In this document: piece after piece, positions 37,040 to 47,500 of the stretch
How the letters are laid out: each line of letters begins with the position of its first letter
Numbering within the stretch: position 1 is the stretch's first letter
From: Pogonophryne albipinna
Lineage: Eukaryota > Chordata > Actinopteri > Perciformes > Artedidraconidae
Reading direction: 5' to 3'
NCBI GenBank assembly: GCA_028583405.1
Contig: CM053252.1
Coordinates: 35,491,763 to 35,555,762 of the forward strand
DNA: 64,000 nt
Notes under the pieces: generated by a model
What the model was told of the DNA's origin: nothing
Seen by the model: the letters and a program-made list of their open reading frames with translations, nothing else
The model's database searches: none
Translations under genes and position numbers: made by a program

Positions 37040-37706
37040 ATGGCGAAGTTTCAACCACCAGAGAGTTTTTGTTTCGAGAAACCCGCCGAATGGTCAGACT
37101 GGAAGAAACGGTTTACACGGTACAGGACAGCTACTAAGTTGGACAAAGAAGAAGGTCCAGTTCAAGTAAGCACGCTGGTGTATGCGCTCGGGAAGGAAGC
37201 AGAGAACATTCTCAGCTCTTTTACCTACGGGGAAGAGGAAAATGAGTCGCAGTATGATGTTGTACTGGCGAAATTTGACGCATATTTCATCCTGAGACGC
37301 AACGTTATACATGAACGGGCATGTTTCAACTAGAGAGTGCAGCGCGCGGGAGAGCGCGCAGAGACATTCATCCGCGCACTATATGAGCTGTCGGAACATT
37401 GCAACTTCGGAACGGCTCGTGAGGAAAACATAAGAGACAGAATCGTGGTGGGAATTCTAGACAAGGATCTGTCTCAGAGGCTACAGCTGATCCCTAACCT
37501 CACTCTGGAGATGACGGTACAAGAGGCGCGTCAATCAGAGGAGGTAAAAGCTCAAGTTAACCAGCAAGGGGAGCGGGCTTACGCTGTGCAGGAAGTAGCA
37601 CAACGGCATAGCAGAGGTACAACACAGAAGTGGCGGCACCCATAGAGAGAGAGGCGCCAGGAGAGAGAGAGTGAGAATGACCACAGGAAGTGCTGGCGGT
37701 GCGGCA
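37040..37706 (+). pseudogene. gypsy gag (two in-frame stops)
   Basis: Starts at ATG 37040 (MAKFQPPESFCFEKP). The capsid-like part has EWSDWKKRFTRYRTA and FIRALYELSEHCNFG. TAG at 37331-37333 and TAG at 37643-37645 interrupt it, with the frame unchanged on both sides. The first zinc knuckle (CWRCGKMPH...) begins near 37690. Confidence 0.85.
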
Positions 37707-37797
37707 AAATGCCACACAGCCAGCAGGATGACTGCCCAGCAAGGAGGTCTACTTGCAATAATTGTGGGAAAAGTGGACACTGGGAAAGGGTGTGCAA
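37690..37797 (+). other. Two CCHC zinc knuckles of gypsy nucleocapsid
   Basis: CWRCGKMPHSQQDDC (C-x2-C-x4-H-x5-C) and CNNCGKSGHWERVC (C-x2-C-x4-H-x4-C). They bind the element's RNA in related elements. The first has one extra residue before the last Cys compared with the common spacing. Confidence 0.85.
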
Positions 37798-40255
37798 GAG
37801 CAAGCAGGTGAGAGAAGTGACTGAGGGTGAGGGATCAGAAGATGGACAGTATTATTATCTGGGCTCAGTTAATAGCATGCCTCACAATAATAATGAATGG
37901 ACAGTCACATTAGAGATTGGCAGCTCACCTGTAGAATTTAAAATAGATATTGGAGCCGATTGTAGTATCATAAGCGAAACTGTGTACAAAACACTGGAGC
38001 CAAAAAGGGTTCTACAGAGGCCAAAGAAGGTGCTGAGTGGTCCCGGGGGTGGATTGAACTGTTTAGGGCAGTTTATAACTCAGACCAGCTACAAGGGAAA
38101 AACATACACATGCAGGCATGTCATTAGAGGGCAGAGTGTGAACAACCTACTCAGCAGGCCAGTAGCTGTAGCTATGGGGTTAGTAAAGCGAGTGGGCGAG
38201 GTCAACACCAGTGAACAGGAGTTTGGCCTACTGAAAACACAGCCTGTGAAGATAGCTCTAAAGGACAATAACCAGCCCTACGCAGTATGCACAGCACGCC
38301 GGGTCCCCATACCGCTCCTGGGTGCAGTGAAAGAGGAGTTGGAGAGGATGGAAGCCAACGACATCATTGAAGCCGTGACTGACCCAACAGAGTGGTGCGC
38401 ACCCATGGTGCCAGTCCAGAAAAAGTCTGGAAAAACACGCATCTGTGTGGACTTAAAGAAGCTTAATAAGGCTGTCAAAAGGGAGAGATTCATCTTGCCG
38501 ACATCAGAGGGGATGATAGCTCAGCTCAGCCGCTCCACAGTCTTCTCATCACTTGACGCAGCGTCAGGGTTCTGGCAGATCCCACTGGACAAAGACAGCC
38601 AGAGGTTGACCACCTTCATCACGCCGTACGGAAGGTACTGTTTTAAACGTCTTCCCTTTGGGATAAGCAGCGCACCTGAGATATTTCAGAGGAAGATGGT
38701 AGAGACGCTGGAAGGGCTGGATGGCGTTGCCGTCTACATGGACGACATCATCATCCATGGCAGCAACACCAGCGAACATGATGAGCGGCTGCAGAAGGTT
38801 CTGGATCGGCTGGAGTCTGCAGGCCTGAAGCTGAACAATGAGAAGTGTGTGCTGAGAAAGGAGGAGCTGCACTTCCTGGGTCAGGTGATCAACAAAGATG
38901 GTGTACGACCCGACCCGGCCAAAGTGTCTGCAGTCAGCAAACTTGAACCACCAGAAAACGTGCAGGAACTAAAGAGAGCACTCGGCATGATCAACTACCT
39001 GGGGAAATATATTCCAGACCTCGCCACAGTGGGCCAGCCACTATATGCGCTGTTAAAAGCAGACTCAGTGTGGATGTGGGGTCCGGCGCAACAAGCAGCC
39101 TTTGAGCGAGTTAAAGAGCTCCTCACAACGTCACCTACCCTGGTGTACTATGATGTTAACAGGACCACAGTGGTCTCAGCAGACGCAAGCAGTTATGGGA
39201 TAGGCGGTGTCCTGGTGTAGCTCCATGGCGAGGACTGGAGACCGGTAGCATACTGCTCAAGGCGGCTGAGCGACGCTGAAACCAGGTACGCTCAGATAGA
39301 GAAGGAGTGCCTGGCGAGCGTGTGGGCGTGTGAGAGGTTTCAGATGTATCTCTACGGCCTACCAGCATTCAAACTGATTACAGATCACAAACCCCTCATC
39401 CCACTGATGAACTCCAGGGATCTCGACAATGTGCCACTCCGCTGCCAGCGACTCCTCATGCGGTTGATGAGGTTCAACCCGGAGGCTGAGTATGCGCTGG
39501 GGAAAACCCTGGTGGTGGCAGACACACTGTCCAGGAGCCCACAGGAAGACAAGGAGCTCAGTAGAGACACAGACGTGGAGTGTTACGTAGCAGCTGTGAT
39601 GAGCAGCATTCCAGCATCGCCGAAAAAGATAGACAGCATCCGCGCGGAGACGGCAGCGGACGAACAGCTCCAAGAAGTGATCAGGTACATACAAGAGGGG
39701 TGGCCTGAACACCTAGCACACATAAACACCTGTGTTAGGGAGTACTTTCCCGTTAGGAACGAACTGTCTATGCATGATGGGGTAGTGACCAGAGGGAGTA
39801 GAATAGTGATACCAGGGAGATTGAGGTCAGAGATACTAGAACGCATACATGAGGGCCATCAAGGTCTTAACAAGTGCAGAGACAGGGCCAACACTTCGGT
39901 GTGGTGGCCTGGCATAGCCACACAGATCACACACAAAGTCGAGAACTGCATGTACTGTCGTGAGCAGAGGAGAGCACAGAACAGAGAGCCTCTCCTGTCA
40001 ACACCTCTCCCAGACAGGCCGTGGAAGAGAATTGGCATAGATTTATGTGAACATGAGAGAGAGAGTTACCTAGTCATAGCTGACTACTACTCTAGATACC
40101 TGGAGATACTCCACATGCCTACCATGACTAGTGCACATGTGATCTTGAAGCTGAGAGCCACGTTTTCCCGGCACGGAATACCGGAGGAGGTTGTCAGTGA
40201 CAACGGACCGCAGTTCAGCAGCGATGTCTTCAGAGGCTTTGCCTGTGACATGGAC
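37709..40255 (+). pseudogene. gypsy pol: protease, RT, RNase H, partial integrase
   Basis: Protease: FKIDIGADCSII near 37940 (D-I-G-A instead of the common D-T/S-G-A). RT: GKTRICVDLKKLNKAVKRE, SSLDAASGFWQIPLD, RLPFGISSAPEIFQ, VAVYMDDIIIHG (YMDD at 38734-38745). RNase H: VVSADASSYGIGGVLV, then a TAG at 39218, then QIEKECLASVWACERF and LITDHKPL. Integrase: zinc finger HEGHQGLNKC ... NCMYCREQR, core RIGIDLCEH (first Asp) and VVSDNGPQFSSDVF (second Asp). The sequence leaves the family after FACDMDFT, so the third acidic residue is absent. Confidence 0.9.
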
Positions 40256-41081
40256 TTTACGGTGGTGGACCGCTCTACCAGTGTCACCACCGAGTTGGAG
40301 AGCAGCGCGATGCTATTCACCGCCGCGCTGTGGTGACGGAGAGGGGGAAAGCATGTTCGGCCGCCAAGCTGGCACCCTGCTCCGACTCTGTCTCCCCCGT
40401 CCGGAGGAGAGGAGGGAGGGGAGAACCGCACGGTGAACCGTGGAGGGAGGCGGGGCAGGAGTTGCTTTTCTTCAGACTCCTGCCCGGCACTCGGCCCCAG
40501 GGACACGAGGCCCCGTCCGCGGCTCGTAAGCCTGGACGGGCCAATCGTCCTCCTCGGCCGCAGCAGCAAGAGCGTCCGCTCTCCGCTTCCTGTCGCCCGA
40601 GGGGAGACGGGCGCAGTGTGTGCATGCTACCTGCTGGTTTAGACCCGCGTAGGCGTGCGCTGACCCCAGGCAGGATTCGCATACTGCTTTTATCTCTGCT
40701 GGTCATAACTCATTATGAACCCAGAGCCACATGAGGGACAATCGCGGACGCAGTTGTTGCTCATGATGATTCTCGATTGCTGTGCTTCAGTAACTGTGCT
40801 GGTTTGCTGAAGAAAAGAGGGAGCAGATTGCCGGGCCTCATTCCTATTTATACCGGAAGGAGGCCCGAGGGTGGGGCCCACCTTGCGGGTGGGCGTGGAC
40901 TACAAGTTTTCAGTGCTGCGCGGGGGCGCAGGGGGATTACCCAATAGCGATAGCCTTAGAGGGTGAAGCCATATACGAAATAGAACACTAGGTTAGTGGA
41001 TTGTTGCCACCCCTGTATTCTGTTTTGTCCAGTTCTGAGTAGTTTAGTTAGTGAGGGTTTTTGTTTGAGTTTGTTGAGTTT
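40256..41081. other. GC-rich repeat-like block of unknown family
   Basis: About 826 bp, much richer in G+C than its surroundings, abruptly following the gypsy integrase. Open frames exist on both strands in the first 500 bp, a side-effect of the base composition; none has a motif I know. The part ggattacccaatagcgatag followed by ccttagagggtgaagccata (about 40934-40973) recalls a widespread teleost repeat, possibly of a tyrosine-recombinase (DIRS-like) or LTR element. I cannot place it firmly. Confidence 0.4.
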
Positions 41082-41295
41082 TGTTATGCTTGTTTCTTTT
41101 GTTTGGCACAATCTCCTTTGACTCCTCCTCCTCCTCCTCCTCCTCCTCACACAAAGAGTATTTCTGTTTAATTTCTGTTCAGTTAGGTTTACAAGGAATA
41201 AACCTTTTGTCAACCTTTACGCTGACTCCCTCATTTTTATTGGTTGTTGTGTGTTATTGTCTCCAGGTCCCCTAGACCTTAGTGGGGACATAACA
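41082..41295 (+). repeat. Possible LTR (TGTTATG...CATAACA), 214 bp
   Basis: Begins TGTTATGCTTG and ends GGGGACATAACA, a 7-bp inverted repeat with TG...CA ends. It contains AATAAA (ggaataaacc at about 41200) and a TCC microsatellite (41122-41148). The right edge is exact, because L2 coding sequence resumes at 41296. No 5-bp duplication was found at the left side, so the mate LTR is lost or the left edge is wrong. Confidence 0.4.
41122..41148. repeat. (TCC)n microsatellite
   Basis: Nine TCC units within the LTR-like block. Confidence 0.85.
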
Positions 41296-41447
41296 ATGCA
41301 GATGACACAAACATTTACATAACCATTTCACCACGAGACTATGCTCCAATTCAAACACTGAGTAAGTGCATTGAACAAATCAATGACTGGATGTGTCAAA
41401 TCTCTTCAATTAAACAAAGCTAAAACTGAGGTAATGGTTTTTGGAGC

Positions 41448-41984
41448 TGTTACGTGCTTTGTGTTTTTCTCTGTCTCTCTGCTGCAGGTGCACCTGGTCC
41501 GCCCCTGGCTCCGCCTCCCCCAGGTGTCCTAATTGCATTCAGCTGGGGACGACTTAAAAAGGGAGAAGCTGGAGGAGAAGAGGTCTCTTTTCCCGTCCTG
41601 AAACCAAGGGAATACGACCGTGGATTTCCTCCCACCTCGTGTGGATTTATATATATGTTGCTGTATTTTTTTGTGTGAACTCTGGAGGATAGGTTTTTCG
41701 CGGCTTTGTTTCCTTCCCAGTAGGCTGTGTTTGGACCTTTGGGTAGAGGAGGGAAGTCTGGGTCCTACGGCTCATGGTGTGGCTGGCCCAGGCCCCCTTC
41801 TTCTTTTTTGTTTGTTTTACGATACTCCAGACTTGGTTCCTTATTGCCGGTAGGCATGCATGTGAGTTACGGCTGTGCTGAAAATAAATGCCCGTCAATA
41901 ACTAAATTCTGTGTTTGGCGTGGTTGTTTTTATGTTGCGGGTCTTCCCACAAGCCAGTACCGTATAGAGGGACGGGATGTAACC
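41448..41984. mobile_element. Solo LTR, 537 bp, with 5-bp TSD
   Basis: An insertion inside L2-E bounded by GGAGC on both sides (41443-41447 and 41985-41989). It starts TGTTACGTGC and ends GGGATGTAACC, so TGTTAC/GTAAC(C) forms a short inverted repeat with the last base apparently mutated from A. It contains AATAAA (gaaaataaatgcccg, about 41880). No internal coding region, so it is a solo LTR left by recombination. The 5-bp duplication fits Ty3/gypsy or BEL-type integration. Confidence 0.8.
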
Positions 41985-42294
41985 GGAGCCAAGGCAGAAC
42001 AAATAAAACTCAGCGCTGAGCTTCAGTTTTCAATGTTCAAAACAACAGATAAAGCCAGGAATCTAGGTGTAGTCATGGACTCCGACCTGAGTTTCAACAG
42101 TCACATTAAAACAATTAACAAGTAATATCACCTTTAAAATATATCTAGGATTAAAAGACTTATGTCACAGCAGGATTTGGAAAGATTTGTCCATTATTTT
42201 ATCTTCAGTAGAATCAACTACTGTAATCGTGTCTTTACAGGTCTTACTAAAGAATCGTATTCAGAACACTAAGAAAGTGGATCACATGAGTCCA

Positions 42295-43324
42295 GGGGCC
42301 TGTACTACGAAGCTGGTTCAATCTAACCTGGATATGTTTGAGTTAGCCGGTTGGCCTAATCCAAAACATACGCGCTCTCGCTAAACGGTACTACGACGCG
42401 GGTTATCAAGTGGATCGCTCAAGCCAGCCGTGTCCTATCTAGTTAGGTGCGCGTTCACATGAAAGGGGTGGTATTTGGAGCATTCGACCAATCACAAACA
42501 TGGAGAAGCATACTGACAGCGCAGCGTCATACTTCCTGAATGAAAAGTAAACTATAATATTAGACATATGAAGAAGTTAAACTTTAAACATCCATGACTT
42601 AAACACTTTATCCAGGATCAAAGCCACAGAGCTGCACCTGCAAGGTGAATACAGATGGTAAAAGTGTTTGAATGCGTACATTAACAGGTTTATGATATCA
42701 CTGCCCCGTCTAAGACACGATCTGACTTTAATTACATTTGTCTCGAGTGTTTCGTCAACTTAATGTGTTGCTTAAAATAATACTTCTGAATACAGTATGT
42801 GACACTGTGAGTGTTGCACGGCCAGATACGGCTCAGCTGACTCAGATAAGAATATATGATACATTATGAAGTGATATGCCGCGGACTGTACTTAATGTTA
42901 CTCTGATCCGGTTACTTATGTTGTGGCAGATATGTAAGTACGCTTTCTTAACGCTAATGTTATAATAGTCAGATTGCTCTGAAGATGGGAGGTATTCTAT
43001 TAATGTTCACGTTCACACAGTCGGTGATTTTTGCCGGCCGTCTTTCCTGCAACGGCAGCTTTTCTGTATTTCCTTTCTCCTGTAATATGACTTGATCGCT
43101 TTAAACTCCGCACACTGAGCTCTGATTGGTCAGCAGGCAGTGCTTTCACTGAGTTGAGCTCTTAGCCTGCAACCTAACCTGGTCCCGACCAGGTTAGCCG
43201 CTAAGCATAAGTTACCATGGAGATCTAGCCTGCTAAAAAGATAACCAGCGTCGTAGGACCGGAAAGCCGGAGTTTTCCCTGAATTTAGCCGGCTAAGCGA
43301 AAATCCTGCTTCGTAGTATACCCC
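42295..43324. mobile_element. 1.03-kb DNA transposon (PIF/Harbinger or ISL2EU-like, non-autonomous)
   Basis: Starts GGGGCCTGTACTACGAAGC and ends GCTTCGTAGTATACCCC, giving inverted repeats of about 17-19 bp with a 2-bp gap. CCA is repeated at both borders (42292-42294, 43325-43327), a 3-bp duplication, and L2 coding resumes directly after it. Subterminal motifs (agccgg, ggctaa) are also mirrored. No transposase is visible. Superfamily assignment is from TIR style only. Confidence 0.75.
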
Positions 43325-43840
43325 CCAGTTCTGAGGTCTTTACACTGGCTTCCTGTCCGTCAAATAATTGATTTCAAAATACTGCTGCTGGTTTATAAAG
43401 CTTTGAATGGTTTAGGCCCAAAATACATTTCTGATCTGCTAAATTGATGAACCATCCAGATCTCTCAGGTCTTCTGGGACATGTCAGCTTTCTGTCCCCA
43501 GAGTCAGAAGTAAATATGGTAGCAGTGTTCAGTTATTATGCTCGAAATATCTGGAATAAACTACCAGAAACCTGCAGGTTATATGCTACTCTTACTACTT
43601 TTAAATCCAGGCTGAAGACTTTTCTTTTTGCCGCTGCTTTTAATTTAACTATTCATATCTTACACTTCACTGTAACTTTTATTAAAGTATTTTATACCTG
43701 TTTTATTCATGTTTTATGTTTATTTAATTATCTTTGCTTTTAAATGACTGTTTTTAAATGCCATTTTATAATTTGTTTCCGCTGTACTATTTCTAAATAC
43801 TCTTAAAAGCTGCTATAAATATTGCCTTGCCTTCATAGGA

Positions 43841-44051
43841 TATCCATGTTGGCAACTGGCTACATCAAAACAGTGTTCTGTGCCCCAACATCAAGACTGT
43901 CAGGCACTCGTATCATTATAATAACTACTTTGTCTAATCTGCTAGTTCAGTGGACGAACATTCTTCACGCCTTACAGGAACAACTCGGGTAACAAATTAT
44001 GTCTATTACCAAACTCCCCTCCACTGTAAGTGGGCGTTTCCAGAAGTTATA
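43841..44051. other. Spacer between L2-E and R1a
   Basis: About 210 bp with no recognised feature. Confidence 0.4.
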
Positions 44052-44390
44052 TTAAAGGTGGGGTAGGTAAGTTTGAGAAACCGGCTCGAGATACACTTTT
44101 TGTTATATTCCATGGAATGCTCTTAACATCCCGATAGCAATGCATATCTTAAGTGCTTTGACAAAAAATCCATAAAAAAAATTCATCTGTGGAAGCCGTG
44201 GTACTGTAAAAAGTACGACCAATCCGTTTAGCCGGCCTGGCTAAACGGATTGGATTGCCGCCCTGTCTGTCAGCCTTCCATCTCGTGCACGCACAAATGT
44301 ATCTCGTGCCCTCATTGGGCGTGCCGTCATTGGGCGTGCATTGCAGCAGTACTTCAATGACTCGCCAGCAACAGGCGGCCACTTTCACCA

Positions 44391-44545
44391 TGGCAGAGTT
44401 AGGTTCAACATCGTCTACTGGTGGCAAAAGAAATAATGTAACGGAGCAAATTAGGAACAAAAACAAAGTGGAAACTAGGATAATTCAAACCAGAGTCAAT
44501 ATCGGAGTTGCTTTTCAACGATGGCGACTACTGATGGAACACACC
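44391..44545 (+). pseudogene. Short coding fragment inside R1a, function unknown
   Basis: ATG in a good context (ttcaccATGG) opens MAELGSTSSTGGKRNNVTEQ ... ending with TRVNIGVAFQRWRLL before repeat S begins. The VNIGVAFxRWR string is one I recall from many uncharacterised teleost proteins and transposon-associated transcripts, but I cannot name a family. R1b has the same place cut away. Confidence 0.4.
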
Positions 44546-44862
44546 TATGGGGGTTATTCCCTATCTTTATTCAAGAGCGTGGTATTTAAATTTGAGAGCA
44601 TACTTTATGTATTTATTTGCCTCAAACCCTGTCCTCGCACTCAAATAGTGCCTGCTTGCACTTAGATTTGCTCTGCTTCTGCTCAAACTGTACGCTTGCA
44701 CTCAGATATATTGCTGCTTACAGATTTATTCTGTGCGCGCTCGAAACTTTTGTGCAACAATCCTGTCAAAATCCCTCAACCAATAGGAGGCCAGGTGTCC
44801 TTGCGGGTGCGTTCGCTTTACTTATTACAGCGTCCCGTAAGGGCGGTTACTCTTTGGTTTGT
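44546..44862 (+). repeat. Repeat S, copy 1
   Basis: About 317 bp beginning tatgggggttattccctatc and ending near gggcggttactctttggttt. It matches 59221-59548 closely, with a few substitutions and a short indel near 59340-59410. In copy 1 it is embedded in R1a, in copy 2 in a hAT MITE, so it is itself mobile or was captured. No TIR was identified. Confidence 0.7.
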
Positions 44863-45654
44863 CTTTGGTGCGATGACAGGGTTTGAGCAGAGCCCTAGAG
44901 ATACTAAGAGTTACGACACTCTTTGATGTCGCCGCCAGCCGGTCACGTGGTTTATGTATGCCGGGATAGTTCCAAACGCACTTCCGTGGCAATGCTTCTC
45001 TATGGCAAAAACAGCACAAACATGGTCAAAATAGTCATAGATTAAACCAACGCCGTTATTTTTTAAAGATTGCTTTCATATTTCCATGATGTGGTTACAC
45101 TTTGTATGGATTGGCACTATTTCCAAGTTTAGTTATTTAACGATATTTTGAGGGGAAAGTGTGGTAGCACAAGCAGGCTATGTTGCTGTCACTGCCAGGG
45201 CAGTCACGTCCGTAGTATAGTTGCGCTGCGCTGTCATGTTCTTCTCATAGACTGTATATATAGGTTCTTCTATGGGACAGACAGACAGCAGCGATTGCGT
45301 TATTGAATGGTAAATATATATAAAGTTTTGCATTTGGAGAGGCAGAGGTGACAACGGAAAGCTTGGTAGCCTATTACTTAGATACGTTTTACATTTTGGA
45401 GGGAAACGCTTGTGTTCATGTTAGCATGGGTAGCATGATCATGTTAAGACTATGAATATCATTTTACCACAACAGTGGATGAAACAATTGATATGTGTTT
45501 TGAACAAGAAGAACAGGAAGAACAAAGTAAAAGGGACAAACAAATGTGTGAACAAGTATTAAGAACAGAGTATGGAAAAAGTGATGTGTGTTAGAACAAA
45601 ACAAAGTAAAATGAATGAGAAGGAGAACAAAGAGGGTTAGGGTTAAGGGAAAAA

Positions 45655-46110
45655 GATTAATTCAGCCAAAAAACACAATTTGATTAATCTAAAGTGTAAA
45701 ACAATCTTCAACACAGACCAAATTCGTGCCCTTGGACAACAAAACATATGGTGGGGCAAAGAAACGATAAATTAAATTGAGACAGAGTGGGAGACTGAAA
45801 ATGATTACTATGATAAATATTCAAACTATTTACAAAACTATTTACAGAAGCTCCTGTTGAACCATGGTTCAAGAGAGCAACAAAAACAGGTTTGTCAATG
45901 ACGAGGCCACTTTGCCAGGGGGAGGTGATCCAGCGACGAGACAATAAAAAAAAAGAGAAACTGAAAAAAGCAATTCATATTAGGTTCTGTTGAGGCACTA
46001 CATGATATAAAACCTTCCAAGCCATGACCTCTACCTGAAATCAGGACCATTCAGAGGAGAGTGCAGCACATCAAACTGGAGTCAGGAGTGGGAATAACAC
46101 ATTTTGGCCA
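45655..46110 (+). pseudogene. Decayed partial duplicate of the P transposase exon, upstream of the THAP exon (arm A)
   Basis: Reads like a worn version of 48880-49120. Shared strings include acacaatttgattaatctaa, atcttcaacacagaccaaat, ggtggggcaaagaaac and atcaggaccattcagaggag. It is interrupted by about 170 bp of unrelated sequence. The same duplicate occurs in arm B (about 52680-53110), so it was there before the two arms separated. Translation has many stops. Confidence 0.7.
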
Positions 46111-46663
46111 AAACAAATTGTTGCTTACCAACAAACAAAAAAGCAATACTATTTACAAAAAAGCAATACAGAACTCAAGGGCATCCAGGAGCCTAACCAT
46201 TTTTGAAAAAAACAAAAAGGTTCCTTTGTGAAAGGGACATCCTCTTCATCCGTTTCCTGGGCCCTAAAAAGCAGAGCAAGAATAGGAACAGTGGTGAATA
46301 AGGGGAGAGAATACAGTTGGGAGCAGACTGAACAGAGGACATAGCAATATTCATGTTAAAATGTTTGCACAACAAAAATTATGGCACTTTCGTTTATATT
46401 GCATTTTAAGAGATCAGTTGTCATACCATGGTTGGATGTGCAGCATTTGGATGCTCTAATCCAGGGGTTCCCAACCTTTATTGTGCCAAGGACCGGCAGA
46501 TACATTAAAAACAAAATCGCAATACAGAAGAACGGAAAACCAAAAAACCGACGTTATTCAGTTTTTAAACCAAAACGGGAAAACAGATAAATCAACGTTT
46601 TGGTTTTGTTTGTATTATTTACGGATAATCATGGGAAAACAAGGAGAAGGCGCATTATGAAGG

Positions 46664-46665
<2 letters not shown>

Positions 46666-46717
<52 letters not shown>
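46666..46717. repeat. (GT)n microsatellite
   Basis: About 26 uninterrupted GT/TG units inside the hAT element. Confidence 0.95.
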
Positions 46718-47344
46718 CACTGGCATTTGTTTTCAGAAGATATTATGATAGTGACGTTCGTTCCGGTGCACGTCCGACAGCATTTAGCACTACATCGAGA
46801 TTAAGATTAAACTAATTTATTTTGGGAACACCCGCATATAGGCTACCTATGGAGTTAGCCAGATGTGTGTAAATTACTGTTCATGGTCATTTGAAAACAA
46901 ATGCCGGTGTCGGACAGACACAAACACTGAGCTGAGCAGAGCACACACACACATCATGCGCCTTGGTGACTGGACATCTCCTTCATAAAACTAATAAAAT
47001 GGGGAGTAATCGGGCAGTTCGATGTGTGTGATGTGTGTAGAGGTGTGTGTGGTTAACACGTAGCAGCCTGCTGCCTGCAGTCACTCGCTGTTCTGATGAA
47101 GGTAAACACAGCGAAGGCGGTGTGCGTAAAAAGCCACAGCTCTCGGCGCGCTGGTCCTGCACTTCTCAGAAGCGGAGTTACACGTCCCGCTGCCTCCTGA
47201 TGCTGCAGCCATTTCATGAAGTGAAGGAGGTTTTCCTTCTACAAACAGCTGCGTGCAGCAGATACCGTGAGAGTCCCGGACACGAATTCATAGATCAAGG
47301 CAGACTGTTTACTCTCCTGTTTTGCCAATCCGGTGCTTAAACAA

Positions 47345-47500
47345 AGGCAAGGCAAGTTTATTTATATAGCACTTTTCAACACAAGGCAATTCAAAGTGCT
47401 TTACAAAAAAATGAAAGACATTAAGAAAATGGCATTTAAAATCAGTCATTAAAAGAAAAGCCTAATAAAATAAACATATAGCTCTACACCCCTGGCCGAC
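47345..47500 (-). repeat. L2 3' fragment nested in the hAT
   Basis: Minus-strand L2 end: aggcaaggcaagtttattta then tatagcac and caaagtgctttacaaaa. Tail motif and direction are clear. It is related to the L2-E tail (attgccttgcctt). Confidence 0.65.

Larger units (their letters stand above)
37019..40255 (+). mobile_element. Ty3/gypsy LTR retrotransposon, 3'-truncated in integrase
   Basis: Internal region of a Metaviridae-type element with domain order gag, CCHC knuckles, protease, RT, RNase H, integrase, which defines Ty3/gypsy. From 37040 to about 40255 a single frame is open apart from three TAG codons (37331, 37643, 39218). Similarity ends around 40255, just after the second catalytic Asp of integrase. 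The rest of integrase and the 3' LTR are missing, so this copy cannot be autonomous. Confidence 0.9.
41296..43840 (+). mobile_element. L2-clade LINE 3' fragment in three pieces (L2-E)
   Basis: The pieces 41296-41447, 41985-42294 and 43325-43840 form one L2 3' end once two insertions are left out. Piece 1 starts at the palm box (ADDTNIYITI) and contains the region before VMVFGA. Piece 2 continues QFSMFKTTDKARNLGVVMDS and LSFNSHIKTINK. Piece 3 continues with the LHWLP-type region (in a broken frame), YYARNIWNKLPETCRLYATL and a tail ctgctataaatattgccttg. The 5' part of this LINE is not in the neighbourhood. Confidence 0.85.

Noticed and set aside
40317..40734. Long open frames on both strands in the GC-rich block
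   Set aside because: Several overlapping frames are open at once because stop codons are rare in GC-rich DNA. None shows a domain, a splice context or similarity that I recognise.
45708..45944. Open frame SRRWITSPWQSGLVIDK... on the minus strand, repeated at 52802-53050 on the plus strand
   Set aside because: It is the antisense of the decayed transposase duplicate in both arms, so its repetition reflects the inverted duplication and not a conserved gene.
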